This document shows positions 55,400 to 64,000 of a stretch of DNA of 64,000 nucleotides, piece after piece. This DNA is from Thiorhodovibrio litoralis. GTDB lineage: Bacteria > Pseudomonadota > Gammaproteobacteria > Chromatiales > Chromatiaceae. The stretch's first letter is position 1. Each line of letters begins with the position of its first letter. A model generated the notes under the pieces. The model saw only the letters and a list, made by a program, of their open reading frames with translations. It had not been told where the DNA came from and made no database searches. The stretch spans positions 3,644,501 through 3,708,500 of the forward strand of contig NZ_CP121473.1 of NCBI RefSeq assembly GCF_033954455.1, read 5' to 3'. The position numbers and the translations under genes were made by a program.

Positions 55400-55596
55400 G
55401 GGCGATGGACGGCCTCTTTGCCCGCTGCTGAATCAACCGCGCTTTCAGATAGACCGCCTGTGGGACCAGATTCTGGAAGCTGGTCGCATGCAGCAGCACA
55501 CCGAGGCCATTGTCATACGGGTGCAGATCGCGGTCGTGCCGGTAGAGCCAGTGGACAATGGCCTCGAGCGTAAAGCGGGCATGAAAGCAGGCTGCG
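55400..55596 (-). pseudogene. DUF4145-like N-terminal fragment (HsdR/DEAD-box-associated)
   Basis: The minus strand encodes ACFHARFTLEAIVHWLYRHD then RDLHPYDNGLGVLLHATSF and VYLKARLIQQRA. This follows the DUF4145 pattern (FYxRRxLExxVxWLYxHD, LxxLIHxxxF, KARxI) found at the N-termini of type I restriction subunits and related helicases. Only about 65 residues remain, without start or downstream domains. Confidence 0.5.
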
Positions 55597-55611
55597 CGTG
55601 GGTCGAGCCCC

Positions 55612-56352
55612 TCAGGCGCTAAACACCCAGCGCAACACCAGGGGCAGAATGACGCTGGAGGTCAGTGCCATCAGCCCCATGCCCAAGGCAGCGAAGGCTC
55701 CGGCCTCTCCGCTGATTTGCAATGCCCGCGCGGTCCCGATCCCATGGGCGCTGACGCCCATTGCCAAACCGCGCGCGCGATCATCGCGCACCCGCACCGC
55801 GCTCAGCACGGCGGGGCCGATCACGGCGCCCAGCACGCCGGTTAACACGACCAACGCCGCGGTCAGTGAGGGCAAACCGCCGACTTTCTCGGCGATACCC
55901 ATCGCCACGGGCGTGGTGACGGATTTGGGTGCCAGGGAGACCAATGTCTGCTGCGACGCGCCAAGCCCATCGGCGATCAGCACGGCACTGGTGGCTGAGA
56001 CCAGGGCTCCGGCTGCGATCGCGATCAGGATCGGCAGCCACAGACGTCGGATCAGCCCCAGGTGTCGGTAAAGCGGGACGGCCAGGGCCACGGTCGCGGG
56101 CCCAAGGAGAAAGTGGATGAACTGCGCCCCATCGAAATAGGTGTGGTAATCGGTGCCTGTTGCCATCAACAGGCCGACCAGGGTCAGGATGGACACCAGC
56201 ACCGGGTTGAGCAGGGCTTTGCGCCCGCTGCGTTGAAACAAGGCATCGGCAATCAGATAGACCAAGAGGGTGAGTGTCAGATGCAGCAGCGGACTGGTCG
56301 ACAGGTACACCCAGAGCGCGTCCAGGCCACCAAGGGGAAGCTTGGAGTCCAT
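55612..56352 (-). CDS. lrgB: LrgB-family protein
   Basis: A 246-residue inner-membrane protein with about seven hydrophobic segments. The family blocks LLNPVLVSILTLVGLL, FLLGPATVALAVPLY, APKSVTTPVAMGIAEKVGG and GVSAHGIGTARALQ are clear. LrgB works with LrgA (CidA-like) in a two-part membrane system linked to murein hydrolase control or export of small carboxylates. Starts 3 bp after the lrgA stop. Confidence 0.93.
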   Translation of the reverse strand: MDSKLPLGGLDALWVYLSTSPLLHLTLTLLVYLIADALFQRSGRKALLNPVLVSILTLVGLLMATGTDYHTYFDGAQFIHFLLGPATVALAVPLYRHLGLIRRLWLPILIAIAAGALVSATSAVLIADGLGASQQTLVSLAPKSVTTPVAMGIAEKVGGLPSLTAALVVLTGVLGAVIGPAVLSAVRVRDDRARGLAMGVSAHGIGTARALQISGEAGAFAALGMGLMALTSSVILPLVLRWVFSA

Positions 56353-56355
56353 GGC

Positions 56356-56721
56356 TTAGCGCTCCTCCTGTCGGCTGCCTTCCAGCCAGCGGATGAGCGC
56401 AGTCATCAGCAAGCCTGTCGTTGCCAGTGTCAGCAGCGTACTCACCACTAGCGCCACAGTGACCGCCAGCAATTCCTCGCGCAGCATGGCCAGATGCACC
56501 ATAACGCCAACGCCGGCAGGAACAAACAGCAGCGAAAGATGCGCCAGCAGACCATCGGCGACATGACCCAGACCATCGGGAATCCCGCCGCGCAGTACCA
56601 GGCCAATAAACAGCAGCGCCATGCCAATGACCGGTCCGGGCACGGGCGCGCCGGTCACCACTACCAGCGCCTCCCCGACCAGCTGGCAAAGCAGAAGCAA
56701 AGCAAGAAATCGAAGCATCAT
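56356..56721 (-). CDS. lrgA: LrgA/CidA-family protein
   Basis: A 121-residue holin-like membrane protein with four TM helices. Motifs: GAPVPGPVIGMALLFIGLVL and LLFVPAGVGVM. ATG 56721 (MMLRFLALLLL) is preferred; 56751 adds 10 residues and cannot be excluded. Co-transcribed with lrgB on the minus strand. Confidence 0.9.
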   Translation of the reverse strand: MMLRFLALLLLCQLVGEALVVVTGAPVPGPVIGMALLFIGLVLRGGIPDGLGHVADGLLAHLSLLFVPAGVGVMVHLAMLREELLAVTVALVVSTLLTLATTGLLMTALIRWLEGSRQEER

Positions 56722-56858
56722 GACAGATACGGGAAACGTGAAGCCCATCAATTCGTTCAGGCAGGTTTCACCGCATCATACCTTGAAAACAACCACCAGC
56801 TCGTTGAATCGCCCCGATGCGTTCCAAATCGAGATGACAATTGGTGTTGCTGAAAATG

Positions 56859-56884
56859 GTGATGCCGGCGCTGGCCGGCATCAC
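56859..56884 (-). terminator. Perfect 11-bp stem downstream of the DsrC-like gene
   Basis: GTGATGCCGGC (56859-56869) and GCCGGCATCAC (56874-56884) form a perfect stem with a 4-base loop. On the minus strand it is followed by CATTTTC, so it may end transcription of the DsrC-like gene before lrgA. Confidence 0.55.
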
Positions 56885-56928
56885 GCGAGGCAGGTTAGGA
56901 GATCAGGAGATCAGGCAGGCAGGGCAGG

Positions 56929-57270
56929 TCAGCAGGAATGGCAGTAGTAATCCGGCAGACCGGCAATCTGGCAGGCCTGTTTGCAGCCGCCCTCCGGGAA
57001 CAGGCCCTCAAGCTTGCGCTTGGTGCAGGGGGTGTGAGGTGAGAGCCGCTGGCCAAGCTCGCGAAGGATGACCTTGGGCGTCGGCGGCATTTCATGAAAC
57101 TCGTAGTATTCGCGCAAAAACTCGATCACCGCCCAGTGGCAGTCGCTGAGCTCCAGCCCCTGCTCGGCCGCCAGCCGGGTGGCGACATCGTGGCTCCAGT
57201 GATCGAAATCGGCCATGAAGCCTTTCTTGTTGAACCTGACACCGACTTCAGTTGCGTGAGCGGCATGCAT
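56929..57270 (-). CDS. DsrC/TusE-family protein with altered C-terminal cysteines
   Basis: A 113-residue sulfur-carrier family protein. Family blocks: NKKGFMADFDHWSHDVA, LSDCHWAVIEFLREYYEFHE and LFPEGGCKQACQIAGLP. In DsrC two conserved Cys in the flexible arm lie 11 residues apart, the last one penultimate. Here Cys100 matches the inner Cys, but the arm ends DYYCHSC, with Cys110 (+10) and Cys113 (+13) and extra Cys82 and Cys96. It is therefore a paralogue with a different thiol set. It stands alone, not in a dsr or tus operon. Confidence 0.88.
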   Translation of the reverse strand: MHAAHATEVGVRFNKKGFMADFDHWSHDVATRLAAEQGLELSDCHWAVIEFLREYYEFHEMPPTPKVILRELGQRLSPHTPCTKRKLEGLFPEGGCKQACQIAGLPDYYCHSC

Positions 57271-57578
57271 GAGTGAATCCTCCTTTGCTAGTTATTTTCA
57301 TCTGGCCTCTTGTCTTGAACCACGCGCGGCCCAAGAGATCGGCTCGAAGGCGTCTGTTAGATTATTCGAAAATAACCAAATAGCTGATTAAACAATAGTT
57401 TCGCCCTCGCAACCAGCATAGCGCAGGTAACTGAGAAATGCCCGCACAAATCGAATGGATCGAAAAAAAACAGCGCCGGCGTTGCCCTGCGATGACCACA
57501 CTGGCTTGCGCCTGTGCCAAGCCACCCCAAGTAATTGAGCCGTTAGACGAATGATTGCATCAGCAGGTAGGGACCAAC
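57271..57578. other. Spacer between the DsrC-like and BolA-like genes
   Basis: A divergent promoter region of 308 bp. It is AT-rich at 57290-57400, as expected for promoters reading leftward into the DsrC-like gene. AGGAGGATTC at about 57277 (minus: GAATCCTCCT on the plus strand) is close to its ribosome site. No gene seen. Confidence 0.35.
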
Positions 57579-57935
57579 ATGCCACGCAAAGAACGTATTG
57601 AGGAGATCTTGAGCCAGCAGACCGCGCCCGAGCACCTGGCAGTGATCGACGAGAGCCACATGCACGCTGTGCCGGCGGGGGCGGAGTCGCACTTTAAGCT
57701 GGTGGTGGTCAGCGAGGCCTTTGCCGGCGAGTCGCTGATCAAGCGCCATCGCCGCATCAATGGCCTGTTGCGGGAGGAATTCGACCAGGGTCTGCATGCG
57801 CTGGCCATCCACGCCTTCACGCCGGCTGAGTGGCGTGAGCGTGGGCAGGACGCGCCAGCGTCACCCAAATGCCGCGGCGGTTCCAAGGCGAAGGTTGCGA
57901 CTGCAACTCAGGCCGAAGCGGAAGCTCCGGCCTGA
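57579..57935 (+). CDS. BolA-family protein
   Basis: A 118-residue BolA-like protein that would pair with a monothiol glutaredoxin in Fe-S or stress functions. Motifs: HMHAVPAGAESHFKLVVVSE, the RHR in LIKRHRRINGLL and GLHALAIHAFTPAEW (His73 and His78 region). The last 25 residues are an Ala/Lys-rich tail. ATG 57579 is chosen; 57555 adds eight residues. Monocistronic. Confidence 0.9.
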   Translation: MPRKERIEEILSQQTAPEHLAVIDESHMHAVPAGAESHFKLVVVSEAFAGESLIKRHRRINGLLREEFDQGLHALAIHAFTPAEWRERGQDAPASPKCRGGSKAKVATATQAEAEAPA

Positions 57936-58005
57936 GCGCTGCGACCTTACTCCAAAGACTGCAGAGCGTTACCCGGACCCATGGTCGGGGCGCAATCGCA
58001 CAGAC

Positions 58006-59376
58006 TCAGCCCTCCCCGGTCTCCGCTGGAGCACTGGCTGCTGCATTGGCGAAATACTCCCGCGTGAGCTTGAACACCACTGGGCTCAGCAGTAAGAGCG
58101 CGACCAGATTGGGCACCGCCATCAGGGCGTTTAGGGTATCTGCCACCAGCCAGATAAAATCCAGGCTGAGAAAGGCGCCGGCCGGGATGGCCGCGACCCA
58201 GAGCACGCGGAACGGCAGAATCGCGCGCACGCCAAATAGATACTCGACACAGCGCTCGCCATAGACGCTCCAGCCAAGCACTGTGGTGAAGGCGAACAGT
58301 GCGAGCCCCAGGCTGACGATATAGGCGCCGGCGCCGGGCAACTCGTTGCCAAAAGCGACAGCCGACAGCTCGGCACCGCTATCGCCGCTGGTCCAGGCCC
58401 CGGAGGTCACGATGACCAGGCCGGTGATGGTGCAAATGATGATGGTGTCGATGAAGGTCCCGAGCATGGCGACGGTGCCTTGACGCACGGGATTGTCGGT
58501 CTGAGCCGCGGCATGCGCGATAGGCGCACTGCCCAGGCCCGCCTCATTGGAGAAGATACCGCGCGCCACGCCCATCTGTATCGCCAGCATCACCGAGGCG
58601 CCCGCGAAACCGCCCACACCGGCGGTCGGGGTGAAAGCCTCGCGCACAATGGTCACGAAAGCCGCCGGAATCTCCGTCGCATTCAGCGCAAGCACAATCA
58701 GCCCGCACAGCACGTAGGCAATGGCCATGAATGGCACCAGTTTTCCGGCCACCTGCGCAATCCAGCGGATACCGCCGATCAGCACCAGCCCGACCAGTGC
58801 GGCCATAACGATGCCGGTCCACAGCGGTGGCACGTTGAATTTGGCCTCGAGCGCATGAGCGACGGAATTGGCCTGCACGGTGTTACCGATGCCGAAGCCC
58901 GCAAGGGCGCCGAAAATCGCGAAAGCCACCGCCAGCCAAATCCAGCGCCTTCCGAGGCCGTTGCGGATGTAGTACATGGGCCCGCCGACGTGGTTGTTAT
59001 TCTCGTCGACCTCGCGATAGCGCACTGCGAGCACCGCCTCGGCATACTTGGTGGCCATGCCGACCAAGGCGGTCATCCACATCCAGAACAGGGCACCGGG
59101 ACCACCGACTGCGATCGCGGTGCCAACGCCAGCGATGTTGCCGGTGCCGATGGTGGCAGAGAGCGATGTCATCAGCGCATTGAATGAGCTGATGTCGCCC
59201 TGCCCGTCGCCCTTGCGCCCGCGCCAAAGCATGCGAAAGCCATAGCCAAGGCGCCGAATTGGCATCGCCCGCAGGCCAACCGAGAGATAAAGTCCGGTGC
59301 CGAGAATCAGCACCAGCATTGGCGGCCCCCAGAGCAGACCGTTAACGACGCCGATCCATTCCTGTACTTGTTCCAT
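58006..59376 (-). CDS. AGCS-family alanine/glycine:cation symporter
   Basis: A 456-residue inner-membrane carrier with about 11 TM helices, which imports alanine or glycine with sodium or protons. Family signatures: FNALMTSLSATIGTGNIAGV, GGPGALFWMWMTALVGMATK, YAEAVLAVRYRE, GGPMYYIRNGLG and NEAGLGSAPIAHAAAQTDNP. Intact length. Downstream of rarA on the same strand with a 61-bp gap. Confidence 0.93.
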   Translation of the reverse strand: MEQVQEWIGVVNGLLWGPPMLVLILGTGLYLSVGLRAMPIRRLGYGFRMLWRGRKGDGQGDISSFNALMTSLSATIGTGNIAGVGTAIAVGGPGALFWMWMTALVGMATKYAEAVLAVRYREVDENNNHVGGPMYYIRNGLGRRWIWLAVAFAIFGALAGFGIGNTVQANSVAHALEAKFNVPPLWTGIVMAALVGLVLIGGIRWIAQVAGKLVPFMAIAYVLCGLIVLALNATEIPAAFVTIVREAFTPTAGVGGFAGASVMLAIQMGVARGIFSNEAGLGSAPIAHAAAQTDNPVRQGTVAMLGTFIDTIIICTITGLVIVTSGAWTSGDSGAELSAVAFGNELPGAGAYIVSLGLALFAFTTVLGWSVYGERCVEYLFGVRAILPFRVLWVAAIPAGAFLSLDFIWLVADTLNALMAVPNLVALLLLSPVVFKLTREYFANAAASAPAETGEG

Positions 59377-59437
59377 CTGCGCTTCCCCCGTCTTACAGCA
59401 GAAAGCGCGCTAGTCTAGCCGCACAGCTTGCGACTTG

Positions 59438-60763
59438 TCATGGCCCGTTCGCTTTCTGGTCGCGTTCGGCGAGCTGCGCGAGCTTCTCGCCAATACGCGT
59501 CTCGAGCCCACGCGGGACCGGCCGATAATAGCCGCGCCGGGGGAGTTGGTCGGGAAAATACGATTCGCCAGCGGCGTAGGCGTCGGGTTCGTCGTGGGCG
59601 TAGCGGTAGCCTTTACCCTTGCCGATGGATTGCATCAGCGCGGTGGGGGCGTTGCACAGGTGGGCTGGGACCGGCAGCGAGCCTTGCTCGCGGGCATCGG
59701 CCTGGGCCTGCTTCCAGGCCCGGTAGACGGCGTTGCTCTTGGCCGCGCAGGCGAGATACACCGTTGCCTGCGCCAGCGCCAGCTCACCCTCGGGGCTGCC
59801 GAGGCGCTGCATGGTATCCCAGGCGTTGAGGGCCAACTCCAGCGCGCGTGGGTCGGCATTGCCGATATCTTCGCTCGCGATACGCACCAGGCGGCGCGCC
59901 AGATAGAGCGGGTCGCAACCGCCATCAATCATACGTGCGAGCCAGTAGAGCGCGGCATCCGGCGCCGAGCCGCGCACCGACTTGTGCAGCGCGGAGATTT
60001 GGTCGTAGAAGGCATCGCCACCCTTGTCGAAGCGGCGCGCCTGGGTATCGAGCACCAGGTCGACAACGCTGGTCGTGATTTGCAGTTGGGCGCCCTGCCC
60101 TGCCGATTCGGTCCGCTGGGCCGCCAACTCGAGCAGGCTGAGAGCGCGGCGAGCGTCACCATCCGCCACCCGCGCGAGCTGCTGACAGGCATCGGGCGCG
60201 ATGCTCATGCCAAGCGCACCCAGCCCCCGGTCGGGATCGGCCAGAGCACGCTGGATGAGGGCTTCGAGCGCATCGCTGTCGAGTGGCTCGAGCACATAGA
60301 CGCGGGCGCGTGAGAGCAGCGCGCTATTGAGGGCGAAGGACGGATTTTCTGTGGTCGCGCCGATGAATGTCAGGGTGCCATCCTCGACATGCGGCAGAAA
60401 GGCATCCTGCTGGGCTTTGTTGAAGCGATGCACCTCGTCGATGAACAACAAGGTGGCTTGCGGCGTCAGCCCCTGGCGCAACCGCTTAGCCTCGGCCACG
60501 GCCTCGCGGACGTCCTTCACGCCAGCCAGCACGGCCGAGAGCTGAATAAAGTGGGCATCGCCCGCATGGGCGACCAGGCGTGCCAGCGTGGTCTTACCGG
60601 TGCCGGGCGGCCCCCAGAGAATCATTGAATGCAGCCGCCCCGAAGCCAGCGCCTGATGCAAGGGCTGGCCGGGTGCGAGCAAATGCGGCTGGCCGACGCA
60701 GTCTTCCAGCCGCTGCGGGCGCATGCGCTCGGCGAGGGGAACGTTCGCGGCCAGGCTTGTCAT
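59438..60763 (-). CDS. rarA: Replication-associated recombination protein A (MgsA/RarA)
   Basis: A 441-residue AAA+ clamp-loader-like ATPase acting at stalled replication forks. Walker A GPPGTGKT (51-58), Walker [17 protein letters not shown] (from 106), sensor [18 protein letters not shown]. The C-terminal tetramer domain ends in [18 protein letters not shown] and [11 protein letters not shown]. Lies 50 bp after lolA in the ftsK-lolA-rarA operon. Confidence 0.96.
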   Translation of the reverse strand: MTSLAANVPLAERMRPQRLEDCVGQPHLLAPGQPLHQALASGRLHSMILWGPPGTGKTTLARLVAHAGDAHFIQLSAVLAGVKDVREAVAEAKRLRQGLTPQATLLFIDEVHRFNKAQQDAFLPHVEDGTLTFIGATTENPSFALNSALLSRARVYVLEPLDSDALEALIQRALADPDRGLGALGMSIAPDACQQLARVADGDARRALSLLELAAQRTESAGQGAQLQITTSVVDLVLDTQARRFDKGGDAFYDQISALHKSVRGSAPDAALYWLARMIDGGCDPLYLARRLVRIASEDIGNADPRALELALNAWDTMQRLGSPEGELALAQATVYLACAAKSNAVYRAWKQAQADAREQGSLPVPAHLCNAPTALMQSIGKGKGYRYAHDEPDAYAAGESYFPDQLPRRGYYRPVPRGLETRIGEKLAQLAERDQKANGP

Positions 60764-60813
60764 GGCCGAACCCGATCATCTGGCACAAAGAAACGCAAGA
60801 CGCTTGGCAAGCG

Positions 60814-61461
60814 TCAATCTATCTGCAGAAAATCGCCACCGGTCGGGCGATCGAACTCAAATAATGCATCGGACAGCTTCGGATTGCGCTCGATTCCAGT
60901 GAACATGAAGCGAGTCAGCTGACCGAATCGGTCCTCCATCAGCAGGGTGTCGAGCTGGCCATCAATGAAGGCGATCTGCAGGCGCACGACCTGAGAATCT
61001 TCCGCCTTGGGCTCAAGCTCCACCCAGACGCGCCCATCATCGCGCTGCAGTGGTTTTAGCGTGAAGAACTCCTCGACCGGCCGGTCGCTGGCCAGCAGCT
61101 GGGCCGGGGTGCCCTCGAGCGCGGACTCCTGCGAGCGGTGGCTGACCTGATCAAGCTCGGTATCCTGCAGATAGACGCGTTTGCCATCAGCGACGATCAG
61201 CTGCTCGGAGGGCGTGTCGTATTCCCAGCGAAAGAGTCCCGGCCGGCGCAGAAAGAGCCTTCCTTGGGATTCAAACGCTTGCTCGTCGCCCGATCCGGGC
61301 ACCAGGGTAACCTGGCGGAAATCGGCGCTCAGGCTGTTTAGGCCCTTGAGGTAGTCTTTCAGGGTCGCAACTGCGTCGGCCCCGGCGGCAATGCTCGCTT
61401 GGGGCAACAACACAGCGATCAGCCCCAGCAAGGCGGCGATGCGAAGGGTCCGAAGTGTCAT
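60814..61461 (-). CDS. lolA: Outer-membrane lipoprotein carrier LolA
   Basis: A 215-residue periplasmic chaperone that ferries lipoproteins from LolCDE to LolB. The signal peptide ends about residue 25 (LLPQASIAAGAD), and the fold signature LSADFRQVTLV and GRLFLRRPGLFRWEYDTPSE follow. ATG 61461 has AAGGA at good spacing; upstream starts overlap ftsK. It lies 19 bp after the ftsK stop. Confidence 0.95.
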   Translation of the reverse strand: MTLRTLRIAALLGLIAVLLPQASIAAGADAVATLKDYLKGLNSLSADFRQVTLVPGSGDEQAFESQGRLFLRRPGLFRWEYDTPSEQLIVADGKRVYLQDTELDQVSHRSQESALEGTPAQLLASDRPVEEFFTLKPLQRDDGRVWVELEPKAEDSQVVRLQIAFIDGQLDTLLMEDRFGQLTRFMFTGIERNPKLSDALFEFDRPTGGDFLQID

Positions 61462-61480
61462 AAGGTGTCCTTTGTTCAAT

Positions 61481-64000
61481 TCATTCATCAACCGGCGGCG
61501 GGGCGAGCACGTCACGGTTGCCATTGGTCTCTGCCGGACCAACGACGCCGATGCGCTCCATTTCCTCGATCATGCGCGCGGCACGGTTATAGCCGATTTT
61601 CAGGCGCCGCTGCACGCCGGAGATCGAGGCCCGACGGGTTTCGACGACAATCTGCACCGCCTCGTCGAACAAGGCGTCCTGATCCTCGACATCGCCACCG
61701 CCGCGAGGTTCCGGATCGATGCCGGTCAAAAATTCTGACGGCTCCTGCACCACGGTGTCGATGAACTCGGCCGGCCCGAACTGCTTGAGATAATCCACCA
61801 CCTTATGGACCTCATGATCATCAACAAAGGCGCCATGCACGCGCCGCGGGATGCTGCTGCCAGGCGGCTGATAGAGCATATCGCCATGGCCCAGCAGCTG
61901 CTCGGCGCCCATCTGATCCAGAATGGTGCGTGAGTCCACTCGCGACGACACCTTAAACGCCAGACGCGTCGGCACATTGGCCTTGATCAGCCCGGTCAGC
62001 ACATCCACCGAGGGGCGCTGAGTAGCAAGTAGCAGATGAATGCCGGAGGCCCGCGCCTTTTGGGCCAGGCGCACGATCAGCTCCTCGACCTTTTTGCCCA
62101 CGACCATCATCATGTCCGCCAGCTCGTCGATGATGACGACGATATAGGGCAGATGGCTGAGGGTCGGCGGCTCGATGTCCGGGTCGAATTCCCCGCCGGC
62201 CGCGGCCAGGGCGACCGGGTCGATGATGGCCTCGCCAGCATCGGCGGCCTGCTTGATCAGCTTGTTGTAGCCGCGAATGTTGCGCACCTTCAGCTCCGCC
62301 ATCAGCCGATAGCGCCGCTCCATCTCGGCCACGCACCAACGCAGGGCATTGGCGGCTTCCTTCATGTCTGTCACGACTGGGGTGAGCAGATGCGGGATGC
62401 CGTCATAGACCGACAGCTCGAGCATTTTCGGATCGACCATGATCAGACGCACATCCTTGGGCTCGGCCTTGTACAGCAGGCTCAGGATCATGGCATTGAT
62501 GGCCACCGACTTGCCCGAACCGGTGGTACCGGCGATGAGCGCATGCGGCATGGCACCGAGATCCGCCACCACGGGCTGCCCGCCAATGTCGGTACCCAGG
62601 CCGATGGTCAGCGCGGAGTCCTCCTGGCGATAGGCCTCGGAGTTCAGCACTTCGCTCAACACCACCATGTCACGGCTGTCATTAGGGATTTCGAGTCCGA
62701 TCACCGATTTGCCGGGAATGATCTCGACCACGCGCACGCTCATTTTCGACATCGCACGGGCTATATCCTTGGCCAGACCGGTGATCTTGGCCGCTTTGAC
62801 GCCAGGCGCCAGTTCAATCTCAAACAGCGCCACCACGGGGCCAGGATGGACCTCGACCACCTGCGCCGCGACGCCGTAGTCGGCCAGACGGGCTTCGAGC
62901 TCGCGCGACAGGGCCTCAAGCTGGTCTTTGGTATAACCCCGCCGGCCCGGCCGGGCTGGATCGAGGAGTTCAAACGGCGGGCGCATCGGATCGCCCGGCT
63001 TGACTTTCGGCCCCGCGCCGGACGATTCCGGCGAGGCCGAGCGGTAGACCGGACGGGGTGCCTTGGATTTCCCGGCAGCGGGAGGCTCCGCGCGCGCGCC
63101 GCCGCGGTCAATCGCAGAAGCAGTCGTCGAGTCGGCTGCTGAATCAGCCTCCCCGTCAGCCTCATCGCCTTGTGCGGAATCAGTCCAGGGCGGGCGGGCT
63201 TGGGCATCCGCCAAGCCGTCAGGATCTGCTTCCCATCCCGCGGCTGTCCGCACCATCGAGATGTTTTCCGCCTCGCCGTCAATCGCATCCAAGTCACCGA
63301 AGACAGGGTCATGGTCATCGTGCGACCGCGCCCGTTGCAACCGCCGATAAAAGCGGCTGAAGGCACCGTCTGAGGCGGCGGGCAGGTTATCATCACGCTC
63401 GTCGGCGTCGAATTCATCGAGCGCAGCCCCGGTCTCCAGGGATGCCCCAGCCGCGTCGCGCTCGCGCCAAGCCGCCAAGGTCACGCCGGTCAGCCAGATC
63501 GTCAACTCGCCGACGGAATCGACAATTGCCAGCGGCGACATGCCGGTCATCAGCGAGACGCCAATTAGCAGCATGGCGACCAGGAAAAAAATCCGCCCCG
63601 TCGACCCAAACAGGCTCTGCGTCCAGTCCGCACCCAAGCGCCCGAGCCCGCCGCCCAGACCGGTCGGCAACCAGCCGAGCAAGGCATCGAACTGTGCGCT
63701 GGCCAGCGCGGTTGCAGCGACCAGGGTCAAGGCCACGCCCAGCCAGTGCAGCGCTAGACGCAGCAGCTTGGTTTCCGGCTCCAGGTCGCGGCAGTGGAAC
63801 AACAAAAGCGCGCTTGCCACCAGCACCAAGGGGATCAGGTAAGCAAAGATGCCGAACAGAAAAAACGCAATGTCCGCAAACCAGGCTCCGGTGCGCCCGG
63901 CAGCATTGCTGACGCTGGACTCAGGCCCTACATAAGACCAGCCCGGGTCGCCGGGTGCATAACTGGCAAGCGACAGGGCCAGAAAGGCAGCGACTGCCAC
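61481..64000 (-). CDS. ftsK: DNA translocase FtsK, N-terminus cut by window edge
   Basis: 839 codons are visible. The frame stays open at the right edge, and the GTG at 63998-64000 is probably internal. TM helices fill about residues 1-170, then an acidic linker and the motor: Walker A AGTTGSGKSVAIN, Walker B YIVVIIDELADMMM, LLLATQRPSVDVLTGLIKAN and LGHGDMLY. The gamma winged-helix ends the protein (SGVQRRLKIGYNRAARMIEE). It pumps chromosome ends to dif during division. First visible gene of ftsK-lolA-rarA. Confidence 0.96.
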   Translation of the reverse strand: MAVAAFLALSLASYAPGDPGWSYVGPESSVSNAAGRTGAWFADIAFFLFGIFAYLIPLVLVASALLLFHCRDLEPETKLLRLALHWLGVALTLVAATALASAQFDALLGWLPTGLGGGLGRLGADWTQSLFGSTGRIFFLVAMLLIGVSLMTGMSPLAIVDSVGELTIWLTGVTLAAWRERDAAGASLETGAALDEFDADERDDNLPAASDGAFSRFYRRLQRARSHDDHDPVFGDLDAIDGEAENISMVRTAAGWEADPDGLADAQARPPWTDSAQGDEADGEADSAADSTTASAIDRGGARAEPPAAGKSKAPRPVYRSASPESSGAGPKVKPGDPMRPPFELLDPARPGRRGYTKDQLEALSRELEARLADYGVAAQVVEVHPGPVVALFEIELAPGVKAAKITGLAKDIARAMSKMSVRVVEIIPGKSVIGLEIPNDSRDMVVLSEVLNSEAYRQEDSALTIGLGTDIGGQPVVADLGAMPHALIAGTTGSGKSVAINAMILSLLYKAEPKDVRLIMVDPKMLELSVYDGIPHLLTPVVTDMKEAANALRWCVAEMERRYRLMAELKVRNIRGYNKLIKQAADAGEAIIDPVALAAAGGEFDPDIEPPTLSHLPYIVVIIDELADMMMVVGKKVEELIVRLAQKARASGIHLLLATQRPSVDVLTGLIKANVPTRLAFKVSSRVDSRTILDQMGAEQLLGHGDMLYQPPGSSIPRRVHGAFVDDHEVHKVVDYLKQFGPAEFIDTVVQEPSEFLTGIDPEPRGGGDVEDQDALFDEAVQIVVETRRASISGVQRRLKIGYNRAARMIEEMERIGVVGPAETNGNRDVLAPPPVDE

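Noticed and set aside
59435-60313. Plus-strand ORF of 292 codons opposite rarA
   Set aside because: Antisense to a complete rarA gene; no independent support.

Overview
Organism: high-GC gammaproteobacterial chromosome, most likely a purple sulfur bacterium (Chromatiaceae-like). The backbone order tpiA-secG-tRNA-Leu(GAG)-nuoABCDEFG is a gammaproteobacterial arrangement. A DsrC-family protein, a carotenoid oxygenase and a chlorophyll b reductase-like SDR fit an anoxygenic phototroph with sulfur metabolism, but no photosynthesis or dsr operon is visible, so the placement is inference.

Layout. (1) 1-12 kb, conserved backbone, mostly minus strand: nuoG (cut by the window edge), nuoF, E, D, C, B, A, tRNA-Leu, secG, tpiA; a FapA-family gene on the plus strand; yebG-like, gltA and rpmE. 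(2) 12-15 kb: carotenoid oxygenase and a dynamin-like GTPase. (3) 15-32 kb, a graveyard of truncated genes and insertion sequences. It holds the remnant of an integron-type gene-cassette array on the minus strand (HD alarmone hydrolase-like gene, attC-like site, EEP nuclease, methyltransferase), broken by an IS4 element and by an ISNCY-like element with an exact 6-bp target duplication. An IS110 element, a large serine recombinase, decayed dinB, DUF427, a Nudix hydrolase, an SDR and an IS1634 element follow. (4) 32.3-36.9 kb, an intact island for NO/hydroxylamine defence: hcp with an FNR/DNR-type box upstream, an HPP-family membrane protein, a Crp/Fnr (DNR-like) regulator and a secreted protein. 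(5) 37-53 kb: more IS elements and, centrally, a 4,076-bp four-gene transposon (DUF6431-like zinc-ribbon protein, DDE transposase, ExeA/TniB-like ATPase, RepB-like primase). One copy is inserted in a DUF2254 gene, and a second copy of identical length is inserted inside the first, each with a clean 6-bp target duplication. A truncated IS21 element follows. (6) 53.6-64 kb, backbone again: AraC regulator, lrgA-lrgB, a DsrC variant, a BolA-like protein, an AGCS symporter, and the ftsK-lolA-rarA operon (ftsK cut by the window edge).

How the parts work together: Nuo is the NADH:quinone oxidoreductase. hcp, the HPP protein and the DNR-like regulator form a probable NO-responsive unit. The transposon gene sets are arranged as overlapping translational units (B-C by 4 nt, C-D by 1 nt), which suggests that transposase, ATPase and primase are co-expressed. 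The many broken genes between 15 and 55 kb show that this stretch has been a repeated landing site for mobile DNA.
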